DNA of 64,000 nucleotides from Saccharum officinarum (taxonomy: Eukaryota; Streptophyta; Magnoliopsida; Poales; Poaceae), in assembly GCA_020631735.1 (NCBI GenBank), contig CM036221.1, positions 11,327,381 to 11,391,380 of the forward strand, in the 5' to 3' direction. The position numbers and the translations under genes were made by a program. Under the pieces are notes generated by a model that worked only from the letters and a program-made list of their open reading frames with translations, was not told the DNA's origin and did not search any database. How positions within the stretch are numbered: position 1 is the first letter of the stretch; every line of letters begins with the position of its first letter. Below, one piece after another: positions 63,032-64,000 of this stretch.

Positions 63032-64000
63032 TTCGGAAGGTCCACCTCTATCCTATGTGCCCTTAAAGCAAGTTCAGAATCACTAAAGGAGGAAAAGACA
63101 GTTCATGATGTGCCTATGGTCAGAGACTATCCTGATGTATTCCCTGAAGAATTACCGGGTACGCCACCGGACCGTGATGTAGAGTTCATCATTGATCTTT
63201 TGCCTGGAACATGACCCATTGCCAAGAGACCCTATCGCATGTCAGTTGATGAACTGGCCGAGCTCAAGAAACAGCTTGAAGAGCTCACCTCGAAGGGATA
63301 TATCAGACCCAGTGCTTCACCCTAGGGATCCCCTGTTCTATTCGTTAATAAGAAGGATGGTTCAATGAGAATGTGCATAGATTACCAGAACTTGAACGCA
63401 GTCACCATCAAGAACAAGTACCCCCTGCCGAGAATTGATGATCTGCTTGATCAACTTCGAGGTGCCAAGTATTTCTCCAAGATCGATCTCAGATCTGGAT
63501 ATCATCAGATGAAGATTCGAGGGAGTGACATCCCGAAGACAGCTTTTGTGACTAGGTATGGTCAGTTCGAGTTCACCGTGGTATCCTTTGGACTCACAAA
63601 TGCTCCCGCATACTTCATGAATATGATGAATAAGGTTTTCATGGATGAATTGGATAAGTTTGTGGTAGTATTCATTGATGACATCCTGGTCTATTTATCC
63701 ACCGCTGAAGAACACGAACATCATCTAAGAACGGTGCTTGAGAGACTAGCCCAACATCAGCTCTATGCAAAGTTCAGCAAATGTGAGTTCTGGCTACAAG
63801 AAGTTGCCTTCTTAGGCCATGTATTATCAGTTGAAGGTGTTGCAGTGGACCCAGCTAAGATTGAGGCTATGAAGGAATGGGAACAACCTCGTAATGTGAC
63901 AGAAGTCAGAAGTTTCTTGGGATTGGCTGGGTATTATCGCCGATTCATCAAAAACTTCTCCAAGATAGCTCGTTCGATGACCAACCTTCTGAAGAAGACT
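63032..64000 (+). pseudogene. Gypsy reverse transcriptase / RNase H (partial at window end)
   Basis: Same frame as gag, after the stop at 63029. YPDVFPEELPG (63130), stop TGA at 63212, [18 protein letters not shown], stop TAG at 63323 where the family has Trp (ASP-W-GSP), then [50 protein letters not shown], the active site FIDDIL (63671-63688) and, at the end, [20 protein letters not shown] leading into RNase H. Confidence 0.88.

Larger units (their letters stand above)
55354..64000 (+). mobile_element. Ty3/gypsy LTR retrotransposon (Tekay/chromovirus-like), 3' part outside the window
   Basis: 5' LTR 55354-59674, Met-tRNA primer site 59677, extra ORF 59720-61062, gag from about 61367, protease, RT and the start of RNase H up to the window end. 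The gene order PR-RT and the RT motifs ([35 protein letters not shown]) place it in Ty3/gypsy. Five in-frame stops in gag-pol, one of them at a conserved Trp, mark it as a decayed copy. Integrase and the 3' LTR would lie beyond 64000. Confidence 0.92.

Overview
This is plant nuclear DNA, most probably from a grass of the panicoid/Andropogoneae type (inferred from the families of small inverted-repeat transposons, the long-LTR gypsy elements and the small intron splice signals; no species-diagnostic gene was recognised). It is transposon-dense, with only a handful of plausible host genes: two intact small secreted peptide precursors and one multi-motif precursor at 3.2-12 kb, and one FAR1/FHY3-type (FRS) gene at 36-39.7 kb. 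No rRNA, tRNA or CRISPR was seen.

Layout: 1-2.1 kb, 3' part of a Ty3/gypsy LTR. 2.1-12.2 kb, a cluster of secreted proline-rich peptide precursor genes (3287, 5264, broken member at 9585, 11618) separated by MITEs and CACTA-like debris; the first and last lie in a duplicated ~0.8 kb block. 12.6-15.7 kb, an element with imperfect terminal inverted repeats, arrays of a TTTACGAGAATCTGCAC motif and a GC-rich insert. 15.8-22.9 kb, a rearranged endogenous pararetrovirus (Caulimoviridae-like), bounded on both sides by (TA)n, with three copies of its promoter/leader region and one decayed single-frame polyprotein (coiled coil, Cys-rich, protease, reverse transcriptase, viroplasmin-like). 23.4-28.4 kb, a decayed autonomous CACTA transposon (GRF zinc finger, TNP2-type transposase, DUF4218, DUF4216), followed by an F-box pseudogene split by a solo LTR and by a CACTA-like 3' terminus at 32.86 kb.

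33.6-35.4 kb holds two MITEs. 35.9-39.75 kb is the FRS gene, with two candidate 5' leader exons and a 663-residue uninterrupted reading frame. On its 3' side lies an opposite-strand gene fragment with a plant-mobile-domain-like protein (two exons joined in phase), whose intron carries forward-strand fragments of a HARBI1-like transposase and an RNase H domain. 44-55 kb is a junkyard: LINE tail, several Helitron-like 3' termini, hAT MITEs, and two exons of a molybdate-anion-transporter-like MFS gene. 55.35-64 kb is a Ty3/gypsy element with an exceptionally long (4.3 kb) 5' LTR, initiator-Met tRNA primer site, an extra coiled-coil ORF before gag, and a gag-pol with several in-frame stops that runs off the window.

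The most interesting items are (i) the peptide-precursor cluster, above all the protein at 5264 with five PPSGPS-like units, (ii) the pararetrovirus with its TA-repeat borders, conserved 88-residue leader ORF and in-frame RT-to-viroplasmin fusion lacking RNase H, and (iii) the CACTA element whose transposase is interrupted by a copy of its own 5' tandem repeat.
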